NCBI GenBank assembly: GCA_913043255.1
Contig: CAJWLK010000009.1
Span: forward strand, 1 to 64,000
Origin: an uncultured Gemmatimonadota bacterium
GTDB taxonomy: Bacteria > Gemmatimonadota > Gemmatimonadetes > Palauibacterales > Palauibacteraceae
Length of the DNA: 64,000 bases
Direction: 5' to 3'
Shown in pieces: positions 1-9,040 of this stretch; positions within the stretch are counted from its first letter, which is position 1; every line of letters begins with the position of its first letter. The notes below the pieces were generated by a model. It made no database searches. It was not told the DNA's origin and was given only the letters and a program-made list of their open reading frames with translations. The translations under genes were made by a program, and so were the position numbers.

Positions 1-2578
1 CGAAGAAACTGAAGGACTCCGTGATTGTGGGCGCGTTCTCAATGCGGAGATCCCAAAAGAATCGGTTGTGTCCTTGTTCAGCCGGTGCCCTCGAATATTT
101 GACACCGTTCACATTTTCAGTCGTATCCGCAGTAAAGGTGCGAATCACTGACCCTTCTACATCGAGGATTTCGAGCTTAAGTGTGGTGGGGTCGGACGAG
201 GAGGCCACTATATAGTCAATCGCGATACCAGGCTGCTTATTCTGCCCCTGAGTTGTCGGTCCAACTGAACCACCCAAACCCTGACTTACTCGGTACGCAG
301 TTGAAGGCGTAAACAGATGGTTCCCTACTGTCTCAGAAGCGTCACCATGCTGGCGAAGTGGAGACAGATTGTCGAGAATCCAGAACGCACGTCCTTGCGT
401 GGCAACGACAAGATCACCGGCCTGTATCCTAAGATCCGTGATCGGAGTCTGCGGAAGATTGAGCTGCAGAGATTGCCATGAACCACCTGCATTGAAGCTC
501 ACATACATGCCGAGTTCGGTGCCCGCATACAGGAGCCCTGGTCGCTCGGGGTCTTCGCGAACCACCCGGGCCCACGCATCCGACGGAATCCCATTATCGA
601 TCCGCTGCCAGCTTTGACCGTAGTCTGTCGTCTTGAAGATGTAGGGATCAAAGTCGTCAAATTTATAGCGACTGAGCGTAATGTAGGCGCCTCCCGGTTC
701 GTGTTGAGACAGGTCGATCGAATTCACCAAACCCTCGGCCATACTGTTCGGTGTCACATTCGTCCACGTATCACCACCATTACGTGTAAGCTGAACCAAA
801 CCATCGTCCGTCCCGACCCAAATCACACCTGCTTCGTGAGGTGACTCTTCAATCGCGAAGATCGTATTGTAGACCTCGCCACCCGCCGCTTCATTTGTGA
901 ACGGAATTCCTCCCGGGGTTTGCTTCTCCGGTTCATTCCTCGTTAGATCGGGAGAGATTTCTTCCCACGTAACCCCGCGATTTCTCGACCGGATGAGGTG
1001 TTGAGAACCGTGATAAATGACCGTCGGATCGTGTGGCGACGTGACGACCGGGGCGTTCCAATTCCAACGGTATCGCATGTCTTCCGCATCCATACCGAGC
1101 TGAAACTGTGGATAGGCCTGGACACTTCGCATTGACCATAGCTCCGTGTCCAATTCTGTAATCATACCCTGGATGGACGTGGCGTAGAGAAAACGAGGAT
1201 TATTAGGATCGAATGCTACCCAAGCTGACTCACCACCGCCCGCATCGAACCAGTCTTTCCAGTCAATACCGCCCGAGTGCGCCGCCCAACCCTTGATTGC
1301 TACGCTTGTGTTGTCCTGCTGGCCACCATAGAGCCAGTATGGAAAACGGTTATCGACTGTAAGACGGTAGATTTGTGCTGTAGGCTGGTTTTCCTGCGAA
1401 GACCAAGTGTCCCCCCCATTGAACGAGATGGTAGCGCCACCATCGTTGGCTGAGATCATGACCTGGTTGTCGGCAGGGTTGATCCATAGATCGTGATGGT
1501 CGACATGCGGTGTCTGGATGGTTTCCCATGTACGACCACCATCGATGGATCGCAGAAAGGGCGAATTCATTACATAAACGGTTTCGCGGTCCTGGGGATC
1601 GGCGTATAACTCCGTGTAATACCAGGCTCGCGCGCGCAGATGACGCTCGGAACTCATAAGCGACCACGTCTCACCACTATCATCCGACCGGTAAACACCG
1701 TCAACATCTTGATCGGCTTCGATCAGTGCCCATAGGCGGTCCGGGTCTGCAGACGAGACATCGATCGCGGTCTTGCCCATCAGGTCAGGAAGACCGTCGT
1801 TGATCTCATCCCAAGTATTTCCGCTGTCAGTCGACTTCCAGAAACCGGACCCGGGTCCGCCGCTTCGGATAAGCCACGGATCTCGATCGTGGTCCCACAT
1901 GGCAGCGTAGAGGATACGTGGATTTGTCCTGTCCATAGCAATATCCGAGGCTCCTGTGCTTTCATCCACATGAAGCACAAGCTCCCAGCTGTGACCGCCG
2001 TCAGAAGATCGATAGATGCCACGATCCGGTGAGGGGGCAAAAGGTGAGCCCTGGGCCGCAACATAGACGCGATCCGGATCGTCCGGGTGAACACGAATGC
2101 GAGAAATGGTCCGGGTCGCTTCGAGTCCCATGTGTTCCCATGTGCGGCCTGCGTCTGTGGATCGGTAGACGCCATCTCCATGCGACGTTGTTACGCCTCG
2201 AACCGAGTGCTCACCCATCCCGACATAGATCACATTAGGGTCAGACTCAGACACGGCTACCGCACCCACTGAAGAAGTATTTAGGAACCCAGTGGTGATA
2301 TTACGCCACGTTATCCCCGCATCTTCAGTCTTCCAAACACCTCCCCCTGCACTGCCGAAATAGTAGGTGAGCCTATCGTTTATCACTCCTGCGACCGCGG
2401 GTGCGCGGCCCCCGCGAAACGGACCAACATTCCGCCACTGCATGCTCTTAAAGTGTGATATCTCGTCTTCATTTTCACCCTGAGCGACAAGCACACTGCT
2501 CTGTGTAGTGACTGAAACGAGTGCGACAAAGAACGCGAGAAATCGAACTTGTGAGATCCGGAATGTTGATATCGTCAT
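1..2578 (-). CDS. Exported BNR/VPS10-type beta-propeller protein (3' end cut by window edge)
   Basis: The frame is open from an ATG at 2578 to the left edge, giving about 859 residues with no stop, so the C-terminus lies outside the window. The first ~33 residues form a Sec signal peptide ending near VLVAQG. The rest is built of Asp-box (BNR) repeats of the form S-x-D-x-G-x-T-W; I can read WKTEDAGITW, YRSTDAGRTW, YRSSDGGHSW, WKSTDSGNTW and YRSDDSGETW. Near the edge RFFWDLRIENAP resembles the conserved block that follows the propeller in this family. Members are large exported or surface proteins often annotated as glycosyl hydrolase or sortilin-like, but a catalytic role is not shown here. 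Asp boxes mark sialidase-like and VPS10 propellers. The family is abundant in Gemmatimonadota and marine Bacteroidota. Ligand unknown. Confidence 0.85.
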   Translation of the reverse strand, partial: MTISTFRISQVRFLAFFVALVSVTTQSSVLVAQGENEDEISHFKSMQWRNVGPFRGGRAPAVAGVINDRLTYYFGSAGGGVWKTEDAGITWRNITTGFLNTSSVGAVAVSESDPNVIYVGMGEHSVRGVTTSHGDGVYRSTDAGRTWEHMGLEATRTISRIRVHPDDPDRVYVAAQGSPFAPSPDRGIYRSSDGGHSWELVLHVDESTGASDIAMDRTNPRILYAAMWDHDRDPWLIRSGGPGSGFWKSTDSGNTWDEINDGLPDLMGKTAIDVSSADPDRLWALIEADQDVDGVYRSDDSGETWSLMSSERHLRARAWYYTELYADPQDRETVYVMNSPFLRSIDGGRTWETIQTPHVDHHDLWINPADNQVMISANDGGATISFNGGDTWSSQENQPTAQIYRLTVDNRFPYWLYGGQQDNTSVAIKGWAAHSGGIDWKDWFDAGGGESAWVAFDPNNPRFLYATSIQGMITELDTELWSMRSVQAYPQFQLGMDAEDMRYRWNWNAPVVTSPHDPTVIYHGSQHLIRSRNRGVTWEEISPDLTRNEPEKQTPGGIPFTNEAAGGEVYNTIFAIEESPHEAGVIWVGTDDGLVQLTRNGGDTWTNVTPNSMAEGLVNSIDLSQHEPGGAYITLSRYKFDDFDPYIFKTTDYGQSWQRIDNGIPSDAWARVVREDPERPGLLYAGTELGMYVSFNAGGSWQSLQLNLPQTPITDLRIQAGDLVVATQGRAFWILDNLSPLRQHGDASETVGNHLFTPSTAYRVSQGLGGSVGPTTQGQNKQPGIAIDYIVASSSDPTTLKLEILDVEGSVIRTFTADTTENVNGVKYSRAPAEQGHNRFFWDLRIENAPTITESFSFF

Positions 2579-2651
2579 GGTGGCTTCCTTGGGAAAATCA
2601 AATTGCCAGGTGCCAACTTAACCAAGGCCACTGAGGGCGTGAAGCGGCTGC

Positions 2652-4103
2652 CTACATTGGCTCTCTTCGGATGGCTTGCCCGTTTAATACGTCGTTAAGA
2701 AGGGTCGCTTCACGGACCACAAACATGCCTCCCACAATCACATGAACGATACCAGTCGATGCCTGCGCCGGTTCTTCAAATGTGGCGTTGTCGATCACAG
2801 TGTCCGGATCGAAAACCGTAATGTCTGCATCAGCCCCTACTGCAATTCGACCTTTATGACTCATCTGGGGCACATAACTCTCAAGTCGTTGGGCAGGCAT
2901 GAGCGTCATCTTCCGTAGCGCATCCATTAACGAGAGAAGCCCTTGATCGCGCACATATCGCCCTAAAACAAGGGCGAACGTCCCCGCACCCCTCGGGTGT
3001 GCCCTCCCGTTCACGTACGGTACCCCATCGCTTGCGATCATGACGATCGGATGTTCGATGGCGATTTCGACTATCTCAGGCGGGATGATATGGGCGATGA
3101 TAGTTCCCCCACTCTTCCGACGTTGGTGGAAGCTTTCTTCATCCAACCGCTCGCCGGTTGCAACCCATTCTATATCGCCGTAATCCGCACCCATACGCTC
3201 ACGCCAACCCGGGTCAAATATTGCCGCTCGTATGTCTGTTGATGCAGCTGTATACGGATAGACTTCAGTGGTTACGTCGACCCCGCTTTTCTGTGCACCA
3301 TGGATCATCTCGAGCAAAGTCGGCACCTGGTGGAGACCGCTGGATCCAATATGGACGATATGTACACTTGCAGCAGCGGCAGCGGCATTTCCGATCATCT
3401 CGTGAATCGCCTCAATAGAGCTGCCAGGCTCCACCTGACCAGAATACCGAACATGGACAAAGTTCGTCACACCTTGCTCGGAAGAGAGTTGAAACAGACG
3501 GAAGATCTCCTCACGGCGAGCGGCCGGAGTGTACTGGATCCCGTAACCGATCCCGAGCGCACCCCGTGCCAACTCTTCCCGAAGGCGAGTTTCCATGATT
3601 TCGATATGTTCCAACCCAGCAGGCTCGCGCACGGCAGTCTCTCGGTCCCCTAAAGCAAGAGTGCGAGCACTCCCATGTGATGCAGTGGCACCGTAGTTGA
3701 TCACGGCTTTCCCCTCTCGCTGGGCATACCATTCTTCGATGTTCCCAGCTCCACCCTCAAGTTCAAGCGCTGTCGTCACACCATCTCGAACCTGAAGCTG
3801 GCTACTGAAAAGATCCTGGCCGTGTGCATGCAGATCGATGAAGCCAGGTGCAACAACCAAACCCGTCACATCGACTTCCATACCGCCTCGAAGGGGGGTT
3901 TCCGAGATCGCGGAAATCTGTCCGTCGAGAATACCTACGTGGCGAACAGCATCTAGCCCAGACTCTGGATCCATAACCCGTCCATTCGCCAATACGATGT
4001 CGTAGCTCTCCTGCTGAGCGGCGAGCAGTCCAGAAAATGCGGGTAAGAATAAGAACGCTAGTATACAATAAGACAAACGTTGGGCGGGGGCGTTGAGAAT
4101 CAT
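2652..4103 (-). CDS. Exported N-acyl-D-amino-acid deacylase-like amidohydrolase
   Basis: An amidohydrolase-superfamily protein (about 483 residues) with a Sec signal peptide (LSYCILAFLFLPAFSGLLAAQ), then the N-terminal beta-sandwich (DIVLANGRVMDPES), the metal-binding GFIDLHAHGQD motif, and the late catalytic block IASDGVPYVNGRAHPRG with an invariant Asp. The C-terminus closes the sandwich (GRIAVGADADITVFD). This pattern matches D-aminoacylase/N-acyl-D-amino-acid deacylase and related dihydroorotase-like enzymes that hydrolyse N-acyl bonds; the substrate is not proven. A longer frame begins at 4181, but it runs into the upstream gene and would bury the signal peptide, so I prefer the ATG at 4103. 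It lies 38 bp behind the DUF819 gene, probably co-transcribed. Confidence 0.85.
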   Translation of the reverse strand: MILNAPAQRLSYCILAFLFLPAFSGLLAAQQESYDIVLANGRVMDPESGLDAVRHVGILDGQISAISETPLRGGMEVDVTGLVVAPGFIDLHAHGQDLFSSQLQVRDGVTTALELEGGAGNIEEWYAQREGKAVINYGATASHGSARTLALGDRETAVREPAGLEHIEIMETRLREELARGALGIGYGIQYTPAARREEIFRLFQLSSEQGVTNFVHVRYSGQVEPGSSIEAIHEMIGNAAAAAASVHIVHIGSSGLHQVPTLLEMIHGAQKSGVDVTTEVYPYTAASTDIRAAIFDPGWRERMGADYGDIEWVATGERLDEESFHQRRKSGGTIIAHIIPPEIVEIAIEHPIVMIASDGVPYVNGRAHPRGAGTFALVLGRYVRDQGLLSLMDALRKMTLMPAQRLESYVPQMSHKGRIAVGADADITVFDPDTVIDNATFEEPAQASTGIVHVIVGGMFVVREATLLNDVLNGQAIRREPM

Positions 4104-4141
4104 AGACCCAATCAGGTTAAGGGTTTCCGGACCCGACCGAG

Positions 4142-5392
4142 TTAACCAAAGAAACCTGGCAAGAGCGTTTGAGCCACCCAAAAACCAAGAAATGTCCCGG
4201 TCGCGATCCCAAGCGATCCAATAAGAACCGCTGGCAACAAGAGATCACTTCGTCCCAAGCTGCGCGAAAGCGCTAAAGCGCTTGCAGCTCCACCGATATT
4301 GGCCTGTGAGGCCACAGCTGCAATGTCGACATCCAGTTTTAACAGTCGGGCCGCACCAAAGGTGATGAATCCATGAACAATGATAAGCACAAGAGTAAAC
4401 ACAAGAAGGGTCATCCCTAGACTTGCGAGATCCGCAAGTGCTCGTACGTCACAAAACGCACCAATGACGCATAGAAAAAGGTACACGGCGAAAAGCCCTA
4501 ACAGTCTGCTGCCCGCCAATTCGGCGACCACCCTAAATTGTGCAAGAGACAATGAGATGACGGTGAGAAGGAGTACCGAAGGAACCGTCATCCCTAGCCC
4601 GGCAAGCCAACCTGAAATTCCGTTTGATAGCCATAACGTACCTACTCCAATCGCGAGCACGAGGGCCAAATCAACCGGATGAAGAGCCTCTGTGTCCTCG
4701 CCAACTCCTAGATCAGGCTCCCGAGCCAGAACTCTATCAATGCCATCCTCTTTCGTCCCGTCGAGCTTGAGGGCTTCACCGCGCCGAGGCCACTTAGGTC
4801 GTAGCAGTCGGGGGATAACAATCGTCGCCGCCATCCAGATGGTTGTAATAATCGAGTCGACTGCCGCCGCACCACCAAAGAGGACTGGCACACGCATCAC
4901 ATCGTAGTGGATGGCGACGGCGTTAAAATTTATGCTCCCGCCTGTGTACGTCCCGGTGAACATCCCACCGAGCGCGTTGTACAGTGGCCCCACCCGCTCT
5001 GGTCCATCCACAACCCACATACCAACCAAAACACCCATCACCGTGCCAAGCGATCCTATCAGAAAAAGGGTGATAATCGGGACCCCGGCGCGGAGAACAT
5101 CTTTCAAGTTGACCTTAAGTAGAAGCCATACGATCGCAAGCTGTGCAACTGTTCCGAAGACCACATCATAAACGGGAACAGGATCTTCGGCGGTGGAGGT
5201 GGTAGGCAAAAACCCAAGATTCGCGATCACGGCCGTGACTATAATCACGAGCAGTGCCGTACCGATGTGCTTCAACCACGTTCGGCGAACGAGCCATTCG
5301 GAAAGCCCAATCACCAAACACAAAATTAGCAGGATATAAAGAGAGTGGTAGGTCACAGAGTGGAAGCTCGGTGCGGCGCTCGAAGCGAGCAA
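4142..5392 (-). CDS. DUF819 family multi-pass membrane protein
   Basis: A hydrophobic protein of about 416 residues with roughly ten to twelve membrane segments. The block GMFTGTYTGGSINFNAVA followed by LFGGAAAVDSIITTIWMA is the hallmark of the DUF819 (YjcL-like) family, which is distantly carrier-like but has no established substrate. The frame starts with TTG at 5392; a GTG at 5356 is an alternative, and a purine-rich GGGAGG lies 12 bases before the TTG. It precedes the D-aminoacylase-like gene by 38 bp on the same strand, so it may transport the substrate or product of that enzyme; this is inference from position only. A strong hairpin sits 32 bases upstream. Confidence 0.82.
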   Translation of the reverse strand: MLASSAAPSFHSVTYHSLYILLILCLVIGLSEWLVRRTWLKHIGTALLVIIVTAVIANLGFLPTTSTAEDPVPVYDVVFGTVAQLAIVWLLLKVNLKDVLRAGVPIITLFLIGSLGTVMGVLVGMWVVDGPERVGPLYNALGGMFTGTYTGGSINFNAVAIHYDVMRVPVLFGGAAAVDSIITTIWMAATIVIPRLLRPKWPRRGEALKLDGTKEDGIDRVLAREPDLGVGEDTEALHPVDLALVLAIGVGTLWLSNGISGWLAGLGMTVPSVLLLTVISLSLAQFRVVAELAGSRLLGLFAVYLFLCVIGAFCDVRALADLASLGMTLLVFTLVLIIVHGFITFGAARLLKLDVDIAAVASQANIGGAASALALSRSLGRSDLLLPAVLIGSLGIATGTFLGFWVAQTLLPGFFG

Positions 5393-5423
5393 GTATCAGC
5401 CTAACCTCCCTCATCGGCTAAAG

Positions 5424-5463
5424 TGGCTTGGGTTCGAGCGATTCCTCGCAACGAACCCAGCCA
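5424..5463 (-). terminator. Strong hairpin between the M20 and DUF819 genes
   Basis: TGGCTTGGGTTCG (5424-5436) pairs with CGAACCCAGCCA (5452-5463) with one bulged base, and inside it GCGA (5438-5441) pairs with TCGC (5446-5449) around a TTCC loop. On the minus strand it follows the M20 stop by 99 bases and precedes the DUF819 start by 32. There is no clear U tract, so it may be an intrinsic-like terminator helped by Rho, an attenuator, or an mRNA stability element. Confidence 0.45.
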
Positions 5464-5562
5464 CCATATACATGCCTGCCACACCAAACTCTGATTTGAG
5501 AATGCTCCGGAAGCTATGTCTTGATCTACCTCAGAAGCACCTAGGTCCAGGACCTATTTGAG

Positions 5563-7152
5563 CTAATGGTCCTCCTCTTCTCGGTCCGGACGCAGCATGG
5601 GATAGGTGATTCCTAACTGTTCGAGGTAGGTATCATAGCGTGTCTCATCAAAATAGTACTCCTCGAGCTGCGGACGGAATACAGCCATAATGTCGGTATT
5701 CAGATCAATCGGTGGCGGGTCGTTTGCGGTAATAAACGGCTGGTAGCTCTGGTCCTTATTTTGCACATCCGTAAAGTACGCCCGCGCTTTTGTAACCAGT
5801 GTGGGGTCAGTAAAGAGTTCAAGCGCTGTGCGAGCCAGGACCCGTGCGCCTGCAGTAGCACCCTTGTGCGCAATTGGTGTGGCCATAGCGATCGCGTTCG
5901 ACCAGTGGTGACCCTGGAGACCCGGGATGTTAGATGGGAACCGGAGAGTTACCGTGGGTACTGTCCAGCTTATATCACCGATGTCGTCTGACCCACCGCT
6001 CCGTCGGTCATTGGGATCTTCTTTCGGCGCCCCTATCTCTTCGAGCTTAGTTGCCAAACCCGGGGCGGAGTCAGCTTCGACCACCATCTGAACGGCCTTC
6101 GCAAGGGCCTGGTCATCCTCACTCCACTGGGGAAGCCCGACATGCTCTATGTGCTTCCACATCGCCTCGGCGATCACCTTGTTAAAGTGTCTAGGGGCTG
6201 CGGCGCCTCGTACCCTATACGACATCTCTGTATTGGTCATTAGCGCTGCACCCTCGGCCATCTGCTTGGCAATATCGTAGTTCCGCTGTATGCCATCGAA
6301 ATCCATTTCACGGATGTAGTACCATACTGATGCGACCTGCGGAACAACGTTGGGCTGGTCCCCACCAATCGTGATCACGTAGTGCGAACGCTGGTTCGGG
6401 TGCAGGTGTTCTCGGCGAAAGTTCCACCCGACATTCATGAGTTCTACAGCATCAAGTGAGCTTCGTGCGCGCCACGGTGCCCCTGCACTATGAGCTGACT
6501 CTCCCTGGAAGCTAAATTCAACCGATACGAGCCCAGTACCGCTTGTTGCTCCCCAAGTAACGCCGAGATTGTTTCCTACGTGGGTGAATATCACAGCGTC
6601 GATACCGTCGAAAAGACCATCTCGAACGAACCAAGCCTTGCTCCCTAACTGCTCCTCCGCGACACCCGGCCATAGGACCAACGTGCCCTGAATCTCTTCC
6701 TCCATCATAACCTTCTGAAGAGCCAGCGCCGCCGTAACGTTGACTGCCTGACCAGAGTTATGCCCCTCGCCATGACCTGGAGCACCGGGGACTATAGGAT
6801 CGTGCCAAGCGACTCCCGGTTTCTGGTTGGCCTTTGGGATTCCATCAATATCACTCCCGAATGCGATTACCGGTGCACCTGTCCCCCAGCGAGCAAACCA
6901 CGCCGTTGGAATACCTGCCGACCCCCGCTCGACTTCCCAGCCATTCTCTTCGAGAATTCGAGTGATGTAGCCGGAGGTCTCAAACTCTTGCTGTCCTAGC
7001 TCTGAGAAAGAGAAGATCTTATCCACCATCACCTGGGTGAACTTTTCCATCGAGTTAACTTCAGCCTCGACCTTATCCATGAGGCCCTGGCCTGCTACCG
7101 GCGCAGCCACCGCGAACGCGGCTCCTGTGATCAAGAGCTTCAGGTGTCGCAT
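5563..7152 (-). CDS. Exported M20-family amidohydrolase (AbgB-like)
   Basis: A zinc-peptidase-superfamily protein of about 529 residues with a signal peptide (MRHLKLLITGAAFAVAAPVAG). It resembles the M20 branch of aminobenzoyl-glutamate hydrolase subunit B: FGSDIDGIP early, GHGEGHNSG (residues 126-134), GVAEEQ with the general-base Glu pair, and a dimerisation domain after SFQGESAHSAGAPW. In related enzymes the block reads GHGCGHN and the Cys binds metal; here that residue is Glu (about E129). Family members cleave N-acyl or amide bonds of amino-acid derivatives, normally in the cytoplasm, so the export signal is noteworthy. The ATG at 7152 is preceded by AGAGG; an in-frame upstream ATG at 7218 would mask the signal. 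It shares the strand and theme of the neighbouring D-aminoacylase-like gene. Confidence 0.85.
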   Translation of the reverse strand: MRHLKLLITGAAFAVAAPVAGQGLMDKVEAEVNSMEKFTQVMVDKIFSFSELGQQEFETSGYITRILEENGWEVERGSAGIPTAWFARWGTGAPVIAFGSDIDGIPKANQKPGVAWHDPIVPGAPGHGEGHNSGQAVNVTAALALQKVMMEEEIQGTLVLWPGVAEEQLGSKAWFVRDGLFDGIDAVIFTHVGNNLGVTWGATSGTGLVSVEFSFQGESAHSAGAPWRARSSLDAVELMNVGWNFRREHLHPNQRSHYVITIGGDQPNVVPQVASVWYYIREMDFDGIQRNYDIAKQMAEGAALMTNTEMSYRVRGAAAPRHFNKVIAEAMWKHIEHVGLPQWSEDDQALAKAVQMVVEADSAPGLATKLEEIGAPKEDPNDRRSGGSDDIGDISWTVPTVTLRFPSNIPGLQGHHWSNAIAMATPIAHKGATAGARVLARTALELFTDPTLVTKARAYFTDVQNKDQSYQPFITANDPPPIDLNTDIMAVFRPQLEEYYFDETRYDTYLEQLGITYPMLRPDREEEDH

Positions 7153-7448
7153 TGTATAACCTCTTTTTTTGAATTGAATTTCGGAAACGGTAAATCCATC
7201 GGCGTCACTTATGTTCATCCATAGACGCTCCCGGTACCGTCTGGCAAGCGCATGCCGATTATATCGGGTTAGTCAGCATACCTTAATGAGGGGCAAGAGG
7301 GACAAGCATACCGGTAGCCCGGGTTGCGCTGTCTATCCATCATACTCACAGTGAATCTCACTGAGTTGTCCGTTGGTAGCAACGAATTAGACAGTGTGCA
7401 AGAAGATTCTTGGGCATTCTTCTGTAAGCTGTAACCAGGAGGAGAAAG
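7153..7448. other. Divergent intergenic region
   Basis: About 300 bases separate the divergently transcribed M20 and serine-hydrolase genes and must hold both promoters. Only the start-proximal ribosome-binding sites are clear: AGAGG before the M20 start and AGGAGGAG before 7449. I see no convincing promoter pair, operator repeat or RNA gene. Confidence 0.5.
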
Positions 7449-8975
7449 ATGTGGATTCCCAAATTATTTTGGGTCAGCCTAGTATTGCTCGCCTTCCTCA
7501 TAGTGCCTACTCCTGGGAATCAGGCGTCAGCACAGTCACCACCTGATGTCCTCAATAAACTCGGTCTTGCCAGCCTTGCAAAGCGCTATTGCTCAGGCTT
7601 GTACGTGTCCGAAAGGGGTGCAAAAGAAGCACTCCGAAACAGTGTCCTGATCAGTGACTCGCTAAACGAGCAATATGACCGAGACGATCTTCAGTTTCAC
7701 ATCGATGAGGCCAGAAAAATCATCGTCGCAAAATCGGACGGGATATCGAGCCATGCACGCCATTTCGGGGATCAAGGCTGTGTTATTCTCCCAGATGGAA
7801 CTGACTCCCCCTTCTTCACACCTCGTGACGTGATTAGCACACTTCCAGTTGGCAGTAATCAACCGTGGCCAATGGGAGATAAACTTCCGGCTGACCCACT
7901 TTCATCCGATGTAGACCAAGAGATGCTGAAGCGTGCTGTCGACATCTTCTTTTCCGAACCAAAAGATCGCCGGGCTGCGTTCCTCGTCGTATTCGGAGGA
8001 CGCCTCATCGCTGAACGGTATGGATCGGGGGCTCATCAGAATATGCAGTTAGAAAGCTGGTCGATGGGCAAAAGCATGACCGCAACGTTAGCGGGCCGAC
8101 TAATCCAGATGGGACATTTCGGTCTATGGGATCCTGCACCAGTCCCTCGATGGCAAAATCCGATGGGAGATCCACGTGCGAAGATTCGGGTCGCAGATCT
8201 GCTTCGAATGTCAAGCGGACTCAAGTTCACGGGAGGGGGGGATGACGAAACGATGTTGGCAACCTCGGTCATTCCAGGTTTCGCAGATCACGGCTTAGGC
8301 TATGCGGCCCCCATCGACATATTCCAGTACTCAACAAGTCGACCAAACGAATTTGACCCCAACACTGTAGGCCGATATCGCAACAGCGATCCGTGGGTGC
8401 TAGGCGCGATTGTTCGGCAGACAGTCGAAGGACTAGGGGAAGACTATTTAACGTGGCCGCAACGTCACCTATTTGACAAAATAGGGATCCGCCGGTTTGT
8501 GATGGAGACAGACACCTACGGGAACTTCATCCTTACGGGTTATAACTTCGGGACACCTAGAGATTGGGCACGCTTCGGGATGCTGTACCTACAGGACGGC
8601 ATATGGAACGGTGAACGCTTACTCCCCGAAGGCTTTGCCAATTTTGTAAGCACGCCTGCTCCCGCATGGGATCCTCCCGTCTATGGAGGTCTCTTCTGGG
8701 TGAACACACACGATCCCAGCGTGCCGGCAGGGCACACGAGTCGAATCTTTACACTTCCGGAAGATGCGTATTATGCGGCCGGCTCACATACACAGAGGGT
8801 CTACATCATCCCATCACGAGACCTAGTCATCGTCACCATGAGTCATCGGCGTGGACGAACTCTCTCTCCTGACCGAGCCGAACGTATGTTTGAGGCGTTG
8901 GGGTTGACCGTAAAAGCAATTGACCCGACTTGGACGTGGAAGACCGAACCCATCCTTCAACCCATGCCCGAGTGA
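7449..8975 (+). CDS. Exported beta-lactamase-fold serine hydrolase
   Basis: A class C beta-lactamase/D-aminopeptidase-type protein of 508 residues with a signal peptide ending near ASAQS. The nucleophile motif S-x-x-K is S205-M-G-K208 and the second motif Y-x-N is Y310-R-N312; a GSHTQ segment stands where the third motif is expected. Before the catalytic domain there is about 150 residues of family-specific sequence. Enzymes of this fold include 6-aminohexanoate-dimer hydrolase, D-aminopeptidase, carboxypeptidase and esterases, so antibiotic hydrolysis should not be assumed. A textbook ribosome-binding site (AGGAGGAG) precedes the ATG. It is 65 bp upstream of the TonB receptor on the same strand, so the two may be co-expressed to process imported or surface substrates. 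Confidence 0.85.
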   Translation: MWIPKLFWVSLVLLAFLIVPTPGNQASAQSPPDVLNKLGLASLAKRYCSGLYVSERGAKEALRNSVLISDSLNEQYDRDDLQFHIDEARKIIVAKSDGISSHARHFGDQGCVILPDGTDSPFFTPRDVISTLPVGSNQPWPMGDKLPADPLSSDVDQEMLKRAVDIFFSEPKDRRAAFLVVFGGRLIAERYGSGAHQNMQLESWSMGKSMTATLAGRLIQMGHFGLWDPAPVPRWQNPMGDPRAKIRVADLLRMSSGLKFTGGGDDETMLATSVIPGFADHGLGYAAPIDIFQYSTSRPNEFDPNTVGRYRNSDPWVLGAIVRQTVEGLGEDYLTWPQRHLFDKIGIRRFVMETDTYGNFILTGYNFGTPRDWARFGMLYLQDGIWNGERLLPEGFANFVSTPAPAWDPPVYGGLFWVNTHDPSVPAGHTSRIFTLPEDAYYAAGSHTQRVYIIPSRDLVIVTMSHRRGRTLSPDRAERMFEALGLTVKAIDPTWTWKTEPILQPMPE

Positions 8976-9040
8976 TCATCCTGGAATCGTGATAAAACTC
9001 TCTTTGATTACTATCCATCCCTTTTCCAACGGTTAACTAG

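Noticed and set aside
7449..8975. Antibiotic-resistance beta-lactamase
   Set aside because: The S-x-x-K fold is shared by many hydrolases; catalytic loops and context do not resemble true AmpC enzymes.
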